Assembly: GCF_000738735.6 (NCBI RefSeq)
Contig: NC_046332.1
Coordinates: 36,624,075-36,688,074 of the forward strand
Direction of reading: 5' to 3'
Length of the DNA: 64,000 bases
Origin: Corvus cornix cornix
Taxonomy: Eukaryota; Chordata; Aves; Passeriformes; Corvidae
Shown piece after piece: positions 25,026 to 36,827 of this stretch. Made by a program: the position numbers and the translations under genes. Below the pieces are notes generated by a model. The model did not search any database and was not told the DNA's origin. It saw only the letters and a program-made list of their open reading frames with translations. Position 1 is the stretch's first letter. Every line of letters begins with the position of its first letter.

Positions 25026-27536
25026 GTGGTGAGCAAACAGAAACTGAGCCCTGTGAAAGGCAAGGTCATTTGTAGACTGGAAAAATATTTTGTCTTGAAC
25101 CCTGACTTATTTTTCATTTAAAAAAATATTATCAAACAGACATAAGACTCATTATCCCATCTCCTATTTAAAGACTTCAGGTAGAGAAAATTCAGGATGC
25201 CTTTAGTAGAATTGCTAAATAATATAAAATTATGTGTTCTAGAACATGTGTTCTGTTCAGTGTTTTGGCTCTTCTCGGGAATCTTCCAAAAGATTAATGC
25301 CCTTGATCACAACTGGAGAACAGGGAAAGAGGGAAGAAGACAAGGACAAATCCATTCCAGTTATTCTCTTTGTATGCTGGAGATCATCCTTCTCTCTTCA
25401 GTAAGAGCAAAACGGTATTTCTAAACATATGCTGAAGACCAAACCAGGCATGGGACATGGTATTTATTTATCTGCTACTTAAAGACTGACAGTATGGGAG
25501 GTGAATTCTTTTTTTCAGTCCTTAGTGACCAGATTGGTGCAATCCAATCCTCCCATTGTGTCTCCCACAAATGCCATCATCATAGACAGAATCGCAGTAG
25601 TCGGTGGTCTTTAGACCTCCCATTGTATTGCTATTCAGAAAAAGAAATAGGAAATCAAATATTACACCAATGTTTAGATAAGGTATACTGGGTTTTATAT
25701 CCAAAGCCCACAGACATCTAAGAAACACAGTGGAGAGGGTAATCCTCTCTCACTGGGTCAGCAGACAGCCTGATTTACTGGCCGGGGAAAGTTTAGACTG
25801 CTTCAGCACCATGCAAATGACACAACATCATTTGTGAATAATATTATCCCTTAGGGAAATGTCTATCAGTCAAGAACATCTATCACAGAATGACGGGTCA
25901 AGCCAACAAAACTTGTGAAGCAAGATCATAATGAATATAATGAGTGCTACTGCTGCAAGGCTTTTGGCTGGTGCTGCACAGATCACACATCTCTCCCACA
26001 CCTACCCCTGCCAGCCTGGGTACCTGACTAATTTCCTACATGGAAATGTTTTGATGTTTGCTGTTGCACAAACAGCCAAATTGCCTGCTTTAGCCCAGGA
26101 TACCTCTTATTGCACTGTACCATTTCTGTGCTCTCCAGACTGAGTGATAGAACTTGTCCTGGCTTTTTTCAGGTTAGAGCAGATATCAGGCCATGTAGGA
26201 TCTCAGGACATATAGTCCAGGAGAAGATCAAGTTCTTCAAACTTGGCTCATTGTTCTTAAAAAATCTAAGGCAGACATGCCAAAAAAGGCTTCCTGCTGT
26301 CTGCCCTCACCTTAGTCATGCAATCCTGACTTCCCTTTGGGCTGGCACTTGTTTGGCTGCATGGTGAATGGAGGGTGTTGTGAACACCAAAGGGATTATT
26401 TTACATTAAGTCATGGAGCTGTTTGCCTTACTTGCAGCAGCATAATCCATGACATGAAGCAGGATAGCATCCCTGTCTGGGAAATAGGGGAGGAGGTGGG
26501 AAAAGTAGGAGTGAAGTGCACCCCTTCATCAGTGGTACAGAGGGATCACATAAAGCATAATGCAAAACCACATTGCTGGCCTCAAGCTGCTCAAAGCACA
26601 TAGGGAAGTTTTTAATCACCTTTGCACCCCTGATGTTTAGGTCTTGCTTTACCTCCACTGTAAGATGGTGTAACCCCTAGGCAGAGCTAATTATGTTCAT
26701 CTGATTGCACTACACATGATCTATCTTATCAGCATCCCCTTTTTATCACAGTCTCTAATGCTGGAATCCCAGAATGCACTGCAGTTTTTACATTCTATGA
26801 CCCAACTTCCCTTTCCACAGAGCGCGCTGTAGCAGTTTTAGAAAAAAATAGATGGAAAATGCTTTGAAAGATACCTTTCTCTCCTGAAGCAGTAATATGC
26901 AAAACAGTGTTTTTATAATATTTAGGAGTGAAATGCATTGGATTCAGTATGAGTTATACTGTGTAATTTTAAAAACTGCTGCCATGAACAGGTACAGGGG
27001 CAAGAACTGTAGTTGTGTAAGGCAAATAGCTAAACATAACAGTGAAAATCAGAGGAAGAAAAACAAAGAAAAAGTTGTGATTTTCTTTTTTAGTGTCTCA
27101 ATAACTAAGGGGAATGAAGCCAGGTGCAAAATCTGTTCTGTTTAAAATTTTTATTTGATAATATTTAAGGCATAACTTTTCAAAAGGAGCAAGTCATAAA
27201 AAAATGAGGAAATTTAATAGCTTTTATATATATTAAAATTGGGAGCAATTAATTATGTCTAAATGTGCCTCAGTAAAAGGTCTCTTTAACCTGAAGGAGG
27301 CTTGCAGTACTGGGCTCTAGAGGTCATTGGGGAAAGTAAGAAATAAGAATTCTCCTTTGAGCAACAAGGTCCTTAAGTAATCCCATATGCTGCATGAACT
27401 GCTGTTTAAGATGAGAAATAACCAAAGAACAGGTGCTATTGCTGGAAGTGTGGGGTTTAGATGAAACAGTTGGAAGTTCTATTAGCTGTAACAGAGCAGA
27501 TGCAGCTGGTCAGAGTGCCTGGCTCAGCAGGAACAA
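25026..27536. other. Unannotated non-coding stretch
   Basis: No gene or repeat recognised. Overlapping 70-88 codon frames at 25931-26658 occur on both strands and share no recognisable family. Confidence 0.55.
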
Positions 27537-28940
27537 GATCACAGAACTACAGAATGGTGGCGGTGGGAAGGGACCCCCCAAGGTAATCTGGTCCAGACCT
27601 CTGCCCAAAGGAGGGTCAGAGAGAGCAGGCTGGTCAAGGCCATGTCCACTTGGGTTTTAAATACCTCAAGGATGGAGACTCTGAAACATCTTCAGGCAAT
27701 CTGTATAAGCTTACAGTAATGCATAAATAATTAAAAGTCTTATTTTTCAAGTGGAATTTCTTGTATTTCAGTTGTGCTCACTGATCACCATGGAGAATTC
27801 TGGCTCCATCTTCTTTAATCCCTGCCATCAAGTGTAAGTACTTCTGCCACTTTTGCTTGCCTTCCTGCGGATCAGGATGCTCCATTCTTGAGCTTGGAGG
27901 AAGTGATCCTTGAAAATCAAGCAGCTCCCCACGACCTGTTATCTCTTCAGGACCATTAAAAAGGGAAGAGGACCTAGAAAAGGCCAAATTCTGCTGCCTG
28001 CAAGTTCACTTGTGATCCTGCTTTTTACCCTGCTTATTACTCTTGGAATCCTGAACTCCAGCACTAAAAAAATCACTGCACCCAGCTTTGACCTGCCCGA
28101 ACCATTCGTCCTTGTTTGTTAAGTATCAGATCGTCATGCCATCTTTCATCATAGGCTAATCATTCACTTGCACCAGGAAGCTGTTGATCATGCACTCCAG
28201 AAACATCCTGCATTGCTTGAGCCCTGTTTTAGTGTTGTCCCTCCATAAGATTCTGGGTTAATTCCATTCCCCTATAAAGACCAGGGCCTGTCAGTATCAG
28301 GATTTTCCCCTCTGTCTGAAGAAGGCCTCATCTATTTCTACCTGGTCAGGTGGGATGAAGAAAACACCAACAGGTGTTGTCCTTGTTGATTTGTGCTGTA
28401 ATCCTGACCTATAAACTCTTGACTGACTCCTCTCCTGTGCACAGACACAACTCCATGTGTTCCTTCTGCTCTCAAATAAAGGACAAAGCCCCCTCCTCCT
28501 TATTCTGTCCTTCCTAAAGAGCCTACATCCATCCATCACAGGACTGCAGCTGTGTGAGCCACCCCAGCAGGTCTCTGTCAACCTACTGAGAAGGCAGCCC
28601 TAAAACTGTGCACAGACCTCTAATTTCTCCTGATTTTCCCTATGGTGCATGGATTACTGTACAAGCATTTCAGAGAGGTATCCACTCATGCTGTCCTTTT
28701 CCCAGAAGCCTCCAGAAAGTATCTGGATCTTATCCCACGGTCCTTTCCTGTAGACAATTTTTCCTTTGTGGAAGTAGACTTGGGGGTCCTGTTTAGTATT
28801 TTCTTTCAGTGTCTCTTCTGTCCAAATCATCTGTACCCTTTGCTTACCAACCTGATTTGCTACTTCTTCACTTGACTGTGGGCTGTCTTCTCCCTCCCCT
28901 GTCATTCCTAGCTGACTTGAGGGTTCAATAACTATATGCA
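27537..28940 (-). mobile_element. CR1 LINE with endonuclease region joined directly to the 3' end
   Basis: Reading the minus strand from about 28690, the translation in changing frames gives SLKCLYSN (CR1 ORF2 endonuclease N-terminus), then TETCWGGSHSCSPVMDGCRL, PPDQVEIDEAFFRQRGKS, LVFIGEWN (consensus GDFN), and RDNTKTGLKQCRMFLECM. These are successive blocks of the CR1 APE-type endonuclease, interrupted by stops and frameshifts. At about 27845 the sequence passes into the CR1 3'-terminal region (GATGGAGCCAGAATTCTCCA on the minus strand) and ends at the 3' terminus around 27537 (+ strand GATCACAGAACTACAGAATG). The reverse transcriptase domain that should lie between is absent. The segment 28690-28940 is probably sequence upstream of the endonuclease. 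It is dead: stops, frameshifts and the altered GDFN motif. Confidence 0.88.
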
Positions 28941-29559
28941 AAGTAATTTGTTTAACCAGTAATTTCTTTAATAAAAATTAGTTCTCAGTCAATTAGTAAT
29001 CAAGGTCTAACCATGCTGTCTCTCTTGAATTTCATAAATCCCAGGTACAGCCACCTGAATCTAAAAATAAGATAAGAACCTTTTCTTATCCTTATAATTC
29101 CTTAATATATTTTTCTTCATTCAGTATTTAAAAATTTTTGTGTTTCCTTTTTGTGAAGACACCTTGCATGTGTCTCTATCAAACCATGAGAAACAATGAA
29201 CACAATTCTAAAAACTGTGTGACGCAGTTTTGGAAACACTGCTTAACTCATCCAGAGTTTCTGTTATGAATAAGTTCTCCATTTTTCTTATTGTGAAGAA
29301 CAATACATGCAAGCCAGAAGCACATATGCAGTGAGCTCTTCCTATATTTAGCTTTCTACATGTGGAAGTTGAGGGAGTATGCTGCAAGCAATAAAAGAGA
29401 GATGATTGAAAAACTCCAGTGTCCTGGTCCAGTAGCATTCTGCTAAGACTTAGGTTTTTCATTCTGAACATTAAAAATGAGGAGGAAGTTTTGCATGTGG
29501 CACTACAAGCTCTGATCACTATATAATATGATTAAATTCCAGCTCTCAACAAATAGAGA

Positions 29560-29563
<4 letters not shown>
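28941..29563. other. Unannotated AT-rich stretch
   Basis: Nothing recognisable. A 103-codon minus frame (29208-29519) has no recognisable domain. Confidence 0.5.

Positions 29564-29594
<31 letters not shown>
29564..29594. repeat. Poly(T) run, 31 bases
   Basis: An uninterrupted run of 31 T, equivalent to poly(A) on the minus strand. Its length suggests either a young homopolymer expansion or the tail of a minus-strand retroposed sequence, which would lie to its right. I recognise no source gene there. Confidence 0.95.
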
Positions 29595-29597
<3 letters not shown>

Positions 29598-31689
29598 ACC
29601 ATGAGGGACTAAGAATATGAACCAATTCTCCTGAAGACTTTCTAAGATCTATCTATCCGTACCTAGGGGAGCTATCCTGAAAATATTTCATCAAAAGATT
29701 GAATAGGTCTCTCATGTAGACAAAAGTACTCATAAGCTGGGATTTCAGCTTGGGTATTTCACCAGAATGTTTTGGTTTTTCAGGGTCATTACTGATATTA
29801 AAAAAAACATGGAAAAATGTTGCTCAAATCTGAAGAATGTAACATTTTAGAAACTTCAGATGTCATAAAAGACCTACACAGACAATTCTTTGCACTCCAC
29901 GTTCTTGCATTCGTCACCTATTGTCAAAATCCTGAAATATTCATATGTTTACACCCTGTTAATTATCATCCTTTAATTATTCATAGAAATTTCTATCAAT
30001 TCCATTTACTGATAGAAATGACAAAAAGATCTTCCTTGTGCTGTGCTTTTAGCCAAGTTGAACAGATAAAAAAAGGTGCCAAGGGCAGAATAGAAAGGAA
30101 TTATTTCTCATCAAATCAGAAGCTGAATGAAAGCTGAAAGGAGTACAAGAAAAGGGAGAATCAGGCCACAGGAGAATCAGGCCATGGACTGACTTCTTCT
30201 GACAAAGGTATTTGGTGGCAGAAATTTAACTTGGAAACAGCTTTTATTCCCCAGATGGTGGCTCAGGACTATTGCACTCTTGGTTTCTCTGTCAACAATT
30301 TCAGTGTGCGTGGGAAGCTCAAATTAAGATAAGAGAGTGAGAAGAAGTTTAACAGGTTAAGAACCATCACACTGATCCTTCATATTCATACAGAATACCC
30401 CAGAACTAACCTCACCTGTTTCTGCATTTGACAGGTGGTACCAAGGAGGACAGCCATCCAAAAATGACCCTGAATTACATTATTTTCTTTACACTCTTTC
30501 TCCCAACTTGCTTTCACTATAGCAAAGACTTTTCTGCCAGAAATCAAGGAAGGATCAATGGCATAAAAAGAAAAATGGCACAGAAAGAGCCCAAGAAAGT
30601 GGCAGGTATAGAATAATTGTCCCCATGGTGACACCTTCACATCTTTCAGCAGTTTAGGAATTCACTGAGCTGGAGATTGCACTTGAGCCAACATTATTGC
30701 TTCAAAAGTAGCAATCATTTTTTATTGCTTTAATCATTCATACATTAAAAGCCCCATGGACTTAAGTCAAGGGATGGTAGCAATGCTTGCCTTTTGTGGG
30801 GATGCAGCAATCACAAGGAAGTGCACCTCAGTCCCCAGCAGAAAAGAAATACTTCAGGTTAATATTGAACTGAAGTCTTTTAGTGATGGAAAAAAAACCC
30901 CAGTGTTTTGCTATTTCACAAATTCTGTGACTGTTACAGGATATAACACAATGTTTAAGCAGCATATAAAACAATAGCAGGATACAACACATCATTATAG
31001 ACAAAATATTTGGAACATAATGTGAAAGTGCTCAAATCCCATCCCTCCCACTGTACACTCTGTTCCAGTCATCATCATAAAGATATTGACTGTATTTTGT
31101 ATAAGCACATTAGTAGTTTGCGCAACAATCTAGACCACATTTCCTTACTAACACTGTGGGCTGAAGAAAAGTCTATAGAAGTCCCATACTGCCTTTATCA
31201 GGCCACATCAAACTGCTGAGAGACCAATTCACAAGATTTATCAACTCAAAAATGGATGCATTAAGTAAGTTTCTACAGATTAATTTAAGTAAGCATTGTG
31301 GTAACAACATCTGTCTTTTCTTGAAAATACCCTATTGACTCCAGATGTGACTCCAGATTGCTGAGTACTGACACTACCCATGTCAAAGAACATATCTTAA
31401 GCTTTTCCTCTCTCCTACGGTACAAGAGAAGGATGATTTGAGATAATCTTGCTGTTGTACTTCAAATCCTTTCTTAATACTTCAAAAGTCTTAGTACTTA
31501 AGGTGTTTTGCTGTGTGCTACTAGTAGTGCAAGATTTGAAATGACCAAATTTCTGTGTTTCAAATGTATCTGAGCAGATCCTGCAACAAGCTTTTTACAG
31601 TGAGTTGGATCAATATGGTACTATCCTCCTTATGGCCATTGACTTATAACTATCTCTCTATTCAGTATCTCCAAATCTATCATCTATTG
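29595..31689. other. Unannotated non-coding stretch
   Basis: No gene recognised. A 106-codon frame (29817-30137, +) has no recognisable domain. A short tandem repeat of GGAGAATCAGGCCA occurs near 30157-30187. Confidence 0.55.
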
Positions 31690-32163
31690 TGATGATCAGA
31701 GTGCTGGAGCACCTCTCCTATGAAGATAAGGCTGAGAGAGTTGGGGTTGTTCAGACTGGAGAAGATGCTGTGGAGATCTTACAGCACCTTCCAGAGAAGA
31801 GAAGGCTCTGGGGAGACCAGACAGCACCTTCCAGAACCTAAAAGGACCTACAAGAGAGTTGGAGAGGGACTTTTGATGAGGTCATGTAGTGAAAGGACAA
31901 GGGGGACAGCTTTAAACTAAAAGAAGGGAGATTTAGATTAGCTATTAGGAAGACATTCTTTATTCAGAGAGTAGTGAGGTGTTGGAACAGGATTCCAGAA
32001 GTTGTGCCTGCTCCATGCCTGGAAATGCTCAAGGCCACATTGGTGGTGCTTAGAGCAACCTGGTCTAGTGGAAGGTGTCTCTGCCCATGGCAGGGGATTC
32101 ATAAAACAATGGTCTCTAAGGTCCCTTCCAACCCAAACCATTATGGGCTTATGTGTTTCTATT
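31690..32163 (+). mobile_element. CR1 LINE 3' fragment
   Basis: Classic CR1 3'-end blocks in order: TGCTGGAGCACCTCTCCTAT, GAGAGTTGGGGTTGTTCAGA, GGGAGATTTAGATTAGCTAT, TTCTTTATTCAGAGAGTAGT, GAAATGCTCAAGGCCACATT, TCTAAGGTCCCTTCCAACCC. The copy is 5'-truncated, as usual for CR1, and non-coding. It carries an internal duplication in which CAGCACCTTCCAGA occurs twice (near 31781 and 31821), not expected in the usual CR1 arrangement. The right edge is approximate because the terminal octamer repeats are degraded. Confidence 0.93.
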
Positions 32164-32988
32164 TGATTTAGAGAAAGGAGTGGGAAACCCAAACTTTCAG
32201 CCATACTTGCTGGATTTCTGAGATACTTTGGATCTTTACAGCTGTGCTTTTGAAAGTACTCATATTTGTTGAGGTCACCACTTGTAATGAAACTGTTCGA
32301 TAAAACAGAGGAGTTAGAGCAAAAAGCCAGAACAAAAGTTGCCAGCTATACCAGTCACCAGTAGTTCAGCTCCAAAGCATGATTTTTTTTTTTTTTTCAG
32401 TTTGGATTGGCAAAATAAGTGCTTTCCCTTAACCAGATGAATTTTCAATGCTAATTCAAGCATTCTATCACAAAGACAGCATTTAAAATTATTTACTTAC
32501 AGAATTATAGAGCCATAGCTATACAGACTCTTTGATACATAATTCAAATAAAGCTGTGTCTTTCTATCATCTCAATCTTTTCTTAACTGAGTGTACTGAT
32601 GACGAGCTCTTTGCCTTTAGACATCTAATATTGCTGGATCAGTAACTTATTAAAAGGAAGAAATTATTCCTAGAAAAAAGACCATTATTTTGGTTTTGTT
32701 TTTTTTACTTTTTGTCAATCAGAGCAAATTTTTTTTCTTGAACTTGACAACAAGAACTGCAAAGTTCTAGCAGACTCTTGACTTTTTCTTTTCCAGAGGC
32801 ATGAGATAATAGCTCCCCCAGGATTTTGGCTATTTCCAAGAAACAAAGGAGCAGAACTGTTCTTGATGATATTTATCTGTGCAAATAATCTGCATTGATT
32901 TTTTTTTTTTTCCAATAAATGTAGAATGAGACTTTCAAGTAAAGTTACACTCCTTCTTCAGAGTTCCTTGCTGATCCAGCTGGGAGTT
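32164..32988. other. Unannotated AT-rich stretch with homopolymer T runs
   Basis: A 15-base T run at 32383-32397 and further T runs near 32698 and 32900 are present. No gene or named repeat is seen. The stretch ends with GAGTT at 32984-32988, the left copy of the target duplication of the adjacent LTR. Confidence 0.55.
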
Positions 32989-33552
32989 TGTAGTGGTTTG
33001 GTCCAAAATACTCATTACTGTTTATCTGCTGTGAGATAAGAATTAGGAGAAATGCAAAACAGGCACCAAACTTGAAAGAATATAAAGAAGTTTATTAACA
33101 GACCTAAAAGAAGAAAAAAAAATTATACCACCTTCAGAACTCTCCTCCTCCCCCCACCTTCCTCCCTTCTCCCACTGACAATGTTCAAAGACAGCCCTTA
33201 AGAGGTTCAGTCTGTTTACCACTTCCATAATAACCTTGTTCAGTCCATTTAGAAAGAGAAGTCTCTTCTTGCTCATGCTATGAAAACATTATCACAACGA
33301 GACAGCCGCCCACTTCCAAATATTGTTCAGTCCATTTAGGAAGAGGAGTCTCTCTGCCTGCGTGTGAGTCCTTTCCCCCGACTTGCAGCTTTTCCCGCAA
33401 CTGCTTTTGAGGGTCCACTCTTGAAGTTTTTTGGGGTACAATTTTAAGGTTGAGCTGTTCAGAAACAAAAACAGAGGCCCTTCTCCTTCCCTGGGAGCAA
33501 AGGGTCTTCATCATCTTCACCTCTAGGACTATCTCTGGGAGCATCTCTAGGA

Positions 33553-33729
33553 ACTGAGGTTTTCTCCTTTCCCATTTGGAGCAAAAGTCCTCATCTGGTT
33601 CATCTCTAGGGACTGAGGTTTTCTCCTTTCCCATTTGGAGCAAAAGTCCTCATCTGGTTCATCTCTAGGGACTGAGGTTTTCTCCTTTCCCATTTGGAGC
33701 AAAAGTCCTCATCTGGTTCATCTCTCCCT
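33553..33729. repeat. 59-bp tandem array inside the LTR, three copies
   Basis: Units start at 33553, 33612 and 33671, each beginning ACTGAGGTTTTCTCCTTTCC. The first two are identical over 59 bases; the third differs only in its last few bases. A more diverged relative precedes the array (about 33476-33552). A 59-base period shifts reading frame at each copy, arguing against a coding role. Such arrays in LTR U3 regions often act as duplicated enhancers, which is an inference here. Confidence 0.92.
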
Positions 33730-33954
33730 GTCCAAACTTCTCATGAAATTACAGCTGCGTCAGCCTCTGCCTATCTCAGTGCAGGTGCTTTTGCTCACGA
33801 GTTGAACACTCCACCCCCCATATCTTCATGAAATTACAACAGGATACTCTGATATATCATAGCTTCACAACAGAATTTCAGCTTTAAGCATCTCCTCTCT
33901 CTCTTCCCTCAGGTTTTCAGCTCTTCACAGCAATAAAAAGGGTTAATCTCACCT

Positions 33955-34200
33955 CGGCCTTGCAGCTTTGCAGCTGGAATGTTGAATTTTTCTTATCGCA
34001 GTGGAGAGGGGGGAGAGCCGAGCCGCTCCGGCTGCCCACGGCAAGGCAGTGGGGGGGGTTCCACGGCTGGAACAGGTCCATCGGCTCCAGGATGGCCGTG
34101 GCCCGGCCCAGCCTGACCCAAGCAGGGCCTGGCCGGGCCCGCTGGCCCCCACACGGGGCCCGCAGCCACCTGTGCCAGCGCCGGAAACGAGAGAGAGCTT
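33955..34200. promoter_or_regulatory. CpG-rich core of the LTR
   Basis: This part of the LTR is strongly GC-rich, with many CpG dinucleotides (for example GAGCCGAGCCGCTCCGGCTG and CGGAAACGAG). It contrasts sharply with AT-rich flanks on both sides. Surviving CpGs suggest that the insertion is young or has escaped germline methylation. It probably corresponds to the U3 promoter or the start of R, transcribed on the minus strand. Confidence 0.65.
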
Positions 34201-34386
34201 GGAGGGGGAGTTTGCCTATTCTTAAATGTGGATCACAGAGGTGATCACAACTTTAAGTGGCTTAGAGAATTGTCCATATTCAAACTGGCCAGCTGATAGG
34301 TTCTATCAGTTCCCAGAGGAAACTGTAAGCACCCCTTAGCAAGGACATCCCTTCCGGGACTATGCTTGCTAACCTATGACAGAGTT

Positions 34387-36827
34387 TTATCTAAAATTAC
34401 CCCATGTGAGAATACTGACAGTGACAGGATTAATTAAGTGTTCTAAAACAATTAAAAGTATTCATATATGGAAAGAAAATTATTGTGGGAGAAAAATAAA
34501 AAAGTGTCTTCATAGGGCTTCTAGTTATCTACCTGCAGAAGCTCTTGATTGTTGTTTAAAATCACACACGTGTTTTGAACTTCTATGCTAAAGTTGCCAG
34601 TGCAAATCACACAGTCCCACATTCTTAAGAATTCCTGTTGCAACCTCTGTCCTGTTTGGTTTTTCTTCTCTCACCACAACATATGGAGGTGTTATGTACT
34701 ACCTTCTTCCTGAACACACACATGAAGCCTGATATCTTCTTGACTTTGTTGCTTTTTGTCACACTGAGTTTAATATTAACGTCTTTTTAAATTTCACTTG
34801 TTAAGTCCTTGTTTGTCAATACTTTAGTCTCTTCTCTTCAAGTTAATATTTGCCTTTGTTCTAGTTAACAACCTTGTATTCTTAATTTCTTTTAGCTAAA
34901 ATCCTTTCCTGCAGGTCACTACATCAAATTCTTAGAGAAAGAGCAGATTATTTCGATATATTACCTTTGTCTTGAAAATCTATAAACTTATCAAAGGTAT
35001 ATATCAAATTATTCTCATGTGTTTCCTAAAATTCTCTGTTTATTTATCTGTATGGGATTAACAGAATAACAGGTTTTAGATTTTAAAAAGTCAAAATATA
35101 CAAACATTTTTTCTGTTTCTCCAGAAAAACCCCACATATTTACACCCCATTTTGTCTCCCACAAATGTGTAACAAGGATTTAGGCCTCAGAAGATGTTCT
35201 AGCAATTTTTATGACAACTGGTAGGTGGGGTGGATATACAGGGAAATCTATGACAAAGTCCCATGTTACTGGAACAGCTTCCCCCAAAAATATCGGCTCT
35301 GTCCATGGTAACGCACATGTTGAAGCTCATGTTCTAGCAAACCTAACTGTACCATTGTGACAGCGCTGCTTCCATGCATGGGGCAATGACTGTATTGAGA
35401 ACCTTCATCACAAAGAGATACTTTAGTCTTTCTACACCTGACTTCTCCTCAACCAAGCTGCTTCTCAGACTATCCAAACAACTCATTTGTCCTCATTTGC
35501 CTTTTGAAATCAAGGCCCTTACTTTCAGCATAACTTTTTTTCCATTCAATGAAGTTGGATGAGCTTGCAATCCCATCACTAACATTGAAGTGTATGATTA
35601 CCTGAACTATAATCCCATCATTATTGACTGTAAATAATATTATCTTGTCATATTTTGCTATGTATTGCCATAGCAATCTCCCTAATAAAGAAATGCTTTT
35701 AGTAATGTGATCTTATGTGCTTCTCAAAGGCTCTTCAATGTGTAAAACAATCATTTTTATGGATGTGGAAACAAACTTATCTGATTTTCTTTTGACAGAA
35801 ATATTTCCCTCAGCCATTCCTTGGACAGTTAGGGAACTGCACTTAAATAATATTAATTTATTCACCTCTTGTCCTCTAAACTTTCTATGTCCTTGTTCCT
35901 TTGGAAGGATTGTAAGTAGAATTCATATTCTCTGACTGAAATCCAAATGTCTCATATTATTCAACAGTTGGTTATTGCTTTAAAATAACATTACAAAAAG
36001 TTTAGAGAAAGAAGAAAAAGAAAGAACAAAAAATCCCCTCATGATCCAATTTAATCTGCAAGTGACATTTAAATAGGCAAAAAGTGAAGATATGATTTGA
36101 TCAAGATTCAGAGATGATTTATTACTTCTCTTGTGATAAAAGCCAGAGGCTTTCAGCATGTATGAATGCTCCATTGTGCTGGATGCTTTACACAGCATAC
36201 TAAATTTCAGGCCCCTTCACTGTTCTATATTAATAATTTTTTAGAAGATAATGTAAGAATCATCCAGATTCTTACTCCCTATGCCAGCAAAAAGTATCTT
36301 TAAACTCTACTGACTACTTCAATTTTAAGACTCTCCTTAATAACAAAGAACTGACATCTAATAAAAGACACAAGGTAGATACTGACAGAGGAGAGAATGA
36401 GAATAAATGAAATAATCACATAGGAATCTCAGTACGCAAGGCACTGGCGTTGTCTTAGCTCACTTCAGATAGTTTAGACACCCAAAGTTTAACTCAAAAG
36501 CTATGTCTTTTTTCACAGCCAATCACAAGAAATCAGCATATCTAGACTGAGAGTCATATAAGTCATTTGAATAATTTCAACTCGAGTGTGATGTGTATTA
36601 CTCCATACAAATGTCCATATTTTTTCAAAAAGCTGAGATTAAGGGTATGTAGACATCCACATATATGTATATTATGCATATAAATAATTTGCTGGGAGGA
36701 TTTGCATGACTATTAGAGCCAAGAATTTGCTCTTGGGTACATTATTTGGGCAAATCTACCTCGATGTAAAGAACTCTGCAAACAGGATACACACAAAATA
36801 AATAAAAAGAAAAAAAAAAAGGAGGTA
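34387..36827. other. Unannotated AT-rich non-coding stretch
   Basis: No gene or named repeat seen; all frames are under 75 codons. An A-rich run (AAAAGAAAAAAAAAA) lies immediately left of the next LTR, near 36805-36820. Confidence 0.55.

Larger units (their letters stand above)
32989..34381 (-). mobile_element. Near-intact 1.39-kb solo LTR with 5-bp target-site duplication
   Basis: The + strand starts TGTAGTGGTTTGGTCC and ends GCTAACCTATGACA, so the LTR reads 5'-TGTCATAGG...CCACTACA-3' on the minus strand. GAGTT directly precedes it (32984-32988) and directly follows it (34382-34386), a matching 5-bp target-site duplication. A minus-strand AATAAA signal lies at about 33091-33096, roughly 100 bases from the 3' end as expected for R/U5. 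The U3 holds a CpG-rich segment (33955-34200) and a 59-bp tandem array (33553-33729). No gag, pol or env lies beside it, so it is a solo LTR left by LTR-LTR recombination. It is much longer than the other LTRs in this window. The exact ERV class is not certain; similar long LTRs are familiar from songbird genomes. Frames at 33278-33643 and 33949-34244 fall inside it and are not host genes. Confidence 0.88.

Noticed and set aside
25875..25905. ATCACAGAATGACGGG resembling a CR1 3' end
   Set aside because: No further CR1 blocks follow in either direction.
33278..33643. 121-codon minus frame with internal repeats
   Set aside because: It lies wholly in the LTR; the repeated peptide comes from the 59-bp array, whose period breaks the frame.
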